NCBI GenBank assembly: GCA_016184235.1 | Contig: JACPDC010000351.1 | Location: 1 to 7,112, forward strand | Length of the DNA: 7,112 bases | Direction of reading: 5' to 3' | Source: Deltaproteobacteria bacterium | GTDB lineage: Bacteria; Desulfobacterota; Binatia; UBA9968 | Shown here: one piece after another, positions 6,112 to 7,112 of the stretch | Numbering within the stretch: position 1 is the first letter of the stretch | Layout of the letters: the number at the start of each line of letters is the position of its first letter | Made by a program: the position numbers and the translations under genes | Notes under the pieces: generated by a model | Database searches by the model: none | Told to the model about the DNA's origin: nothing | Seen by the model: only the letters and a program-made list of their open reading frames with translations

Positions 6112-6169
6112 GACTTAAGAGAGTTAACCGTTGATTTGAGCCGGCGGAGAATGTTAAGTGTCTCGCTTC
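6112..6169 (+). promoter_or_regulatory. Presumed control region of the divergent plus-strand gene
   Basis: This segment must hold the promoter of the gene starting at 6184, but no strong match is seen. The best candidate is TTGATT (6131-6136) with a poor -10 TTAAGT 17 bases later. Two small palindromes, CTTAAG (6114-6119) and GTTAAC (6123-6128), and a later GTTAAG share a TTAA core and might be regulator contacts. No terminator-like hairpin with a U-tract is present. Confidence 0.25.
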
Positions 6170-6174
6170 GGAGG
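6170..6174 (+). promoter_or_regulatory. Ribosome binding site deciding the start of the plus-strand gene
   Basis: GGAGG ends 9 bases before the ATG at 6184. An in-frame ATG at 6151 has only GGAG about 2 bases upstream, too close for use, so 6184 is the preferred start. Confidence 0.65.
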
Positions 6175-6183
6175 AAACCGATC

Positions 6184-7112
6184 ATGGCGAGCAAGTTGAA
6201 AATCATCTACCGGTCCAACTCCCACGCCCCTTTTTGGGTGGTGGCGGGGAAATCCGGGATGTGGGAAAAAAACGGCCTGGAAGTGGACACCAGCCCTCAG
6301 CTCGTGCGGGAGAAGGCGGTGGATTCCCTCAAAAGCGGCCACGTGGACCTGATATCGGGCAATCACCACAACCTCTATGCCCGCAAGGCCAAGAACCGGG
6401 AAGACTTCGTCCATCTGGCCCAGGTGGCCAACAACTGGACTGAAAATAGACTGGTGGTCGCCGGCGGAATTCAGGGAACACGCGACCTCAAGGGAAAGAA
6501 GATTGCTTTGGAGAAGCCGACTTCCCATGCCGGCCTCAATGTTTGGCTTTTTCTCCTGCAGGAGGGTCTCGACGTGGATAAGGGCGACGTGGAGCTGGTT
6601 CCCTATCCCGGTCCTGCGGAAGAGCGCTGGAAAAGGGTTCTCAAGGGAGAGTTTGACGCCACCTTCGTGGGAGTTCCCCACGACATGCGGGCGGCTCGGG
6701 CGGGCGCCCGGGTGATCCCGGTACGGCCGATGCCGATGGTTCGCGGGGTCACGCTGACCACGAGGATGAGCTTTGTCATCGACCACGAAGAGGAGATCCG
6801 AAGGCTGATTCGAGGCGTTGTGGACACCGTTCACTTCTTCCTCACCCAGAAGGAGCAGACGATCAAAATCTTGCAGCAGCATGTCTCTCCCATTCTGCAT
6901 CTCGAGAGCGACGAGGAGGCGCGGGCCCTCTACCAGGAATGGGCGCAATCCGTCGAGAGAAAACCCTATCCTTCTCCGCAGGCGATCCAGAACGTCTTTG
7001 AGCTCGCGCTGCGGCGCAATCCCGAGATCGCCGGCTTTAATCCGATGGCCCTATGGGATACCCACTACGTTCGCGAGCTGGACGATAGCGGCTATATCGA
7101 CAGGCTTTACTC
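6184..7112 (+). CDS. Leaderless NMT1/THI5-fold substrate-binding-like protein (3' end beyond window)
   Basis: The frame is open from the ATG at 6184 to the window end (309 codons plus two bases); the stop lies outside, probably close, because ELDDSGYIDRLY resembles the final segment of related proteins. The fold is that of NitT/TauT-type binding proteins: KIIYRSNSHAPFWVVAGKSG (5-24), then MWEKNGLEVD (26-35), LKSGHVDLISG (49-59), RDLKGKKIALEKPTSHAGLN (100-119) and VLKGEFDATFVG (152-163). There is no signal peptide: the N-terminus MASKLKIIYRSN enters the first beta strand at once, and upstream in-frame starts at 6151 (ATG) or 6136 (TTG) add only Arg-rich residues with no hydrophobic core. It may thus act in the cytoplasm, as a sensor or an enzyme that reuses this fold (THI5 and 4,5-dihydroxyphthalate decarboxylase are precedents). 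The THI5 CCCFC motif is absent. It is transcribed away from the AOR operon, sharing its 148-base control region. Confidence 0.85.
   Translation, partial: MASKLKIIYRSNSHAPFWVVAGKSGMWEKNGLEVDTSPQLVREKAVDSLKSGHVDLISGNHHNLYARKAKNREDFVHLAQVANNWTENRLVVAGGIQGTRDLKGKKIALEKPTSHAGLNVWLFLLQEGLDVDKGDVELVPYPGPAEERWKRVLKGEFDATFVGVPHDMRAARAGARVIPVRPMPMVRGVTLTTRMSFVIDHEEEIRRLIRGVVDTVHFFLTQKEQTIKILQQHVSPILHLESDEEARALYQEWAQSVERKPYPSPQAIQNVFELALRRNPEIAGFNPMALWDTHYVRELDDSGYIDRLY

Noticed and set aside
6154..6948. Minus-strand open frame of 264 codons
   Set aside because: It is the antisense shadow of the plus-strand binding-fold gene, which continues without a stop to the window end and has a good GGAGG site.
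6184..7112. THI5/HMP-P synthase (thiamine pyrimidine synthesis)
   Set aside because: The fold is related, but the CCCFC iron-site motif and the histidine pattern of THI5 are absent.

Overview
The window looks like chromosomal DNA from an uncultured, GC-rich, non-enteric bacterium. Several features suggest this: a tungsten/molybdenum-pterin oxidoreductase of the aldehyde:ferredoxin oxidoreductase (AOR) family, a dedicated four-cluster ferredoxin-like partner, NMT1/THI5-type substrate-binding proteins with no transporter genes beside them, and a BNR-repeat protein. This mix is common in soil or subsurface lineages such as Rokubacteria, Methylomirabilota or deltaproteobacterial/Binatota-like groups. 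That placement is only an impression; the sequence carries no phylogenetic marker.

Layout. Six genes lie on the minus strand and read from right to left: a VOC-fold protein (5604-6035), a 4x[4Fe-4S] electron-transfer protein (4785-5582), an AOR-family oxidoreductase (2874-4769), a class II aldolase/adducin-family protein (2129-2857), a BNR/Asp-box repeat protein (1090-2010) and an exported NitT/TauT-type substrate-binding protein (44-1054). Gaps between the first four genes are only 15-21 bases. A sigma70-like promoter with a perfect TTGACA box lies upstream of the VOC gene, so the set is probably one operon. Between aldolase and BNR gene is a 118-base gap. It is filled mostly by an inverted array of degenerate 9-base repeats that ends right against the ribosome binding site of the BNR gene. 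On the plus strand, a divergent gene (6184 to the window end) encodes a second substrate-binding-fold protein, this one with no signal peptide. At the left edge a few codons on the plus strand may be the end of a convergent gene.

How the genes may work together (inference). The ferredoxin-like protein would carry electrons to or from the tungsten enzyme. The aldolase-fold enzyme could make, or compete for, a small aldehyde, and the VOC protein could catalyse an isomerisation, lyase or ring-opening step. The exported binding protein would capture a substrate outside the membrane. The pathway and substrate cannot be read from the sequence. The AOR protein departs from the usual family motifs near its cofactor, so ordinary aldehyde oxidation should not be assumed.

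No rRNA, tRNA, CRISPR array, insertion sequence or phage gene was seen. No gene-free stretch exceeds 300 bases; the longest is the 148-base divergent promoter region.
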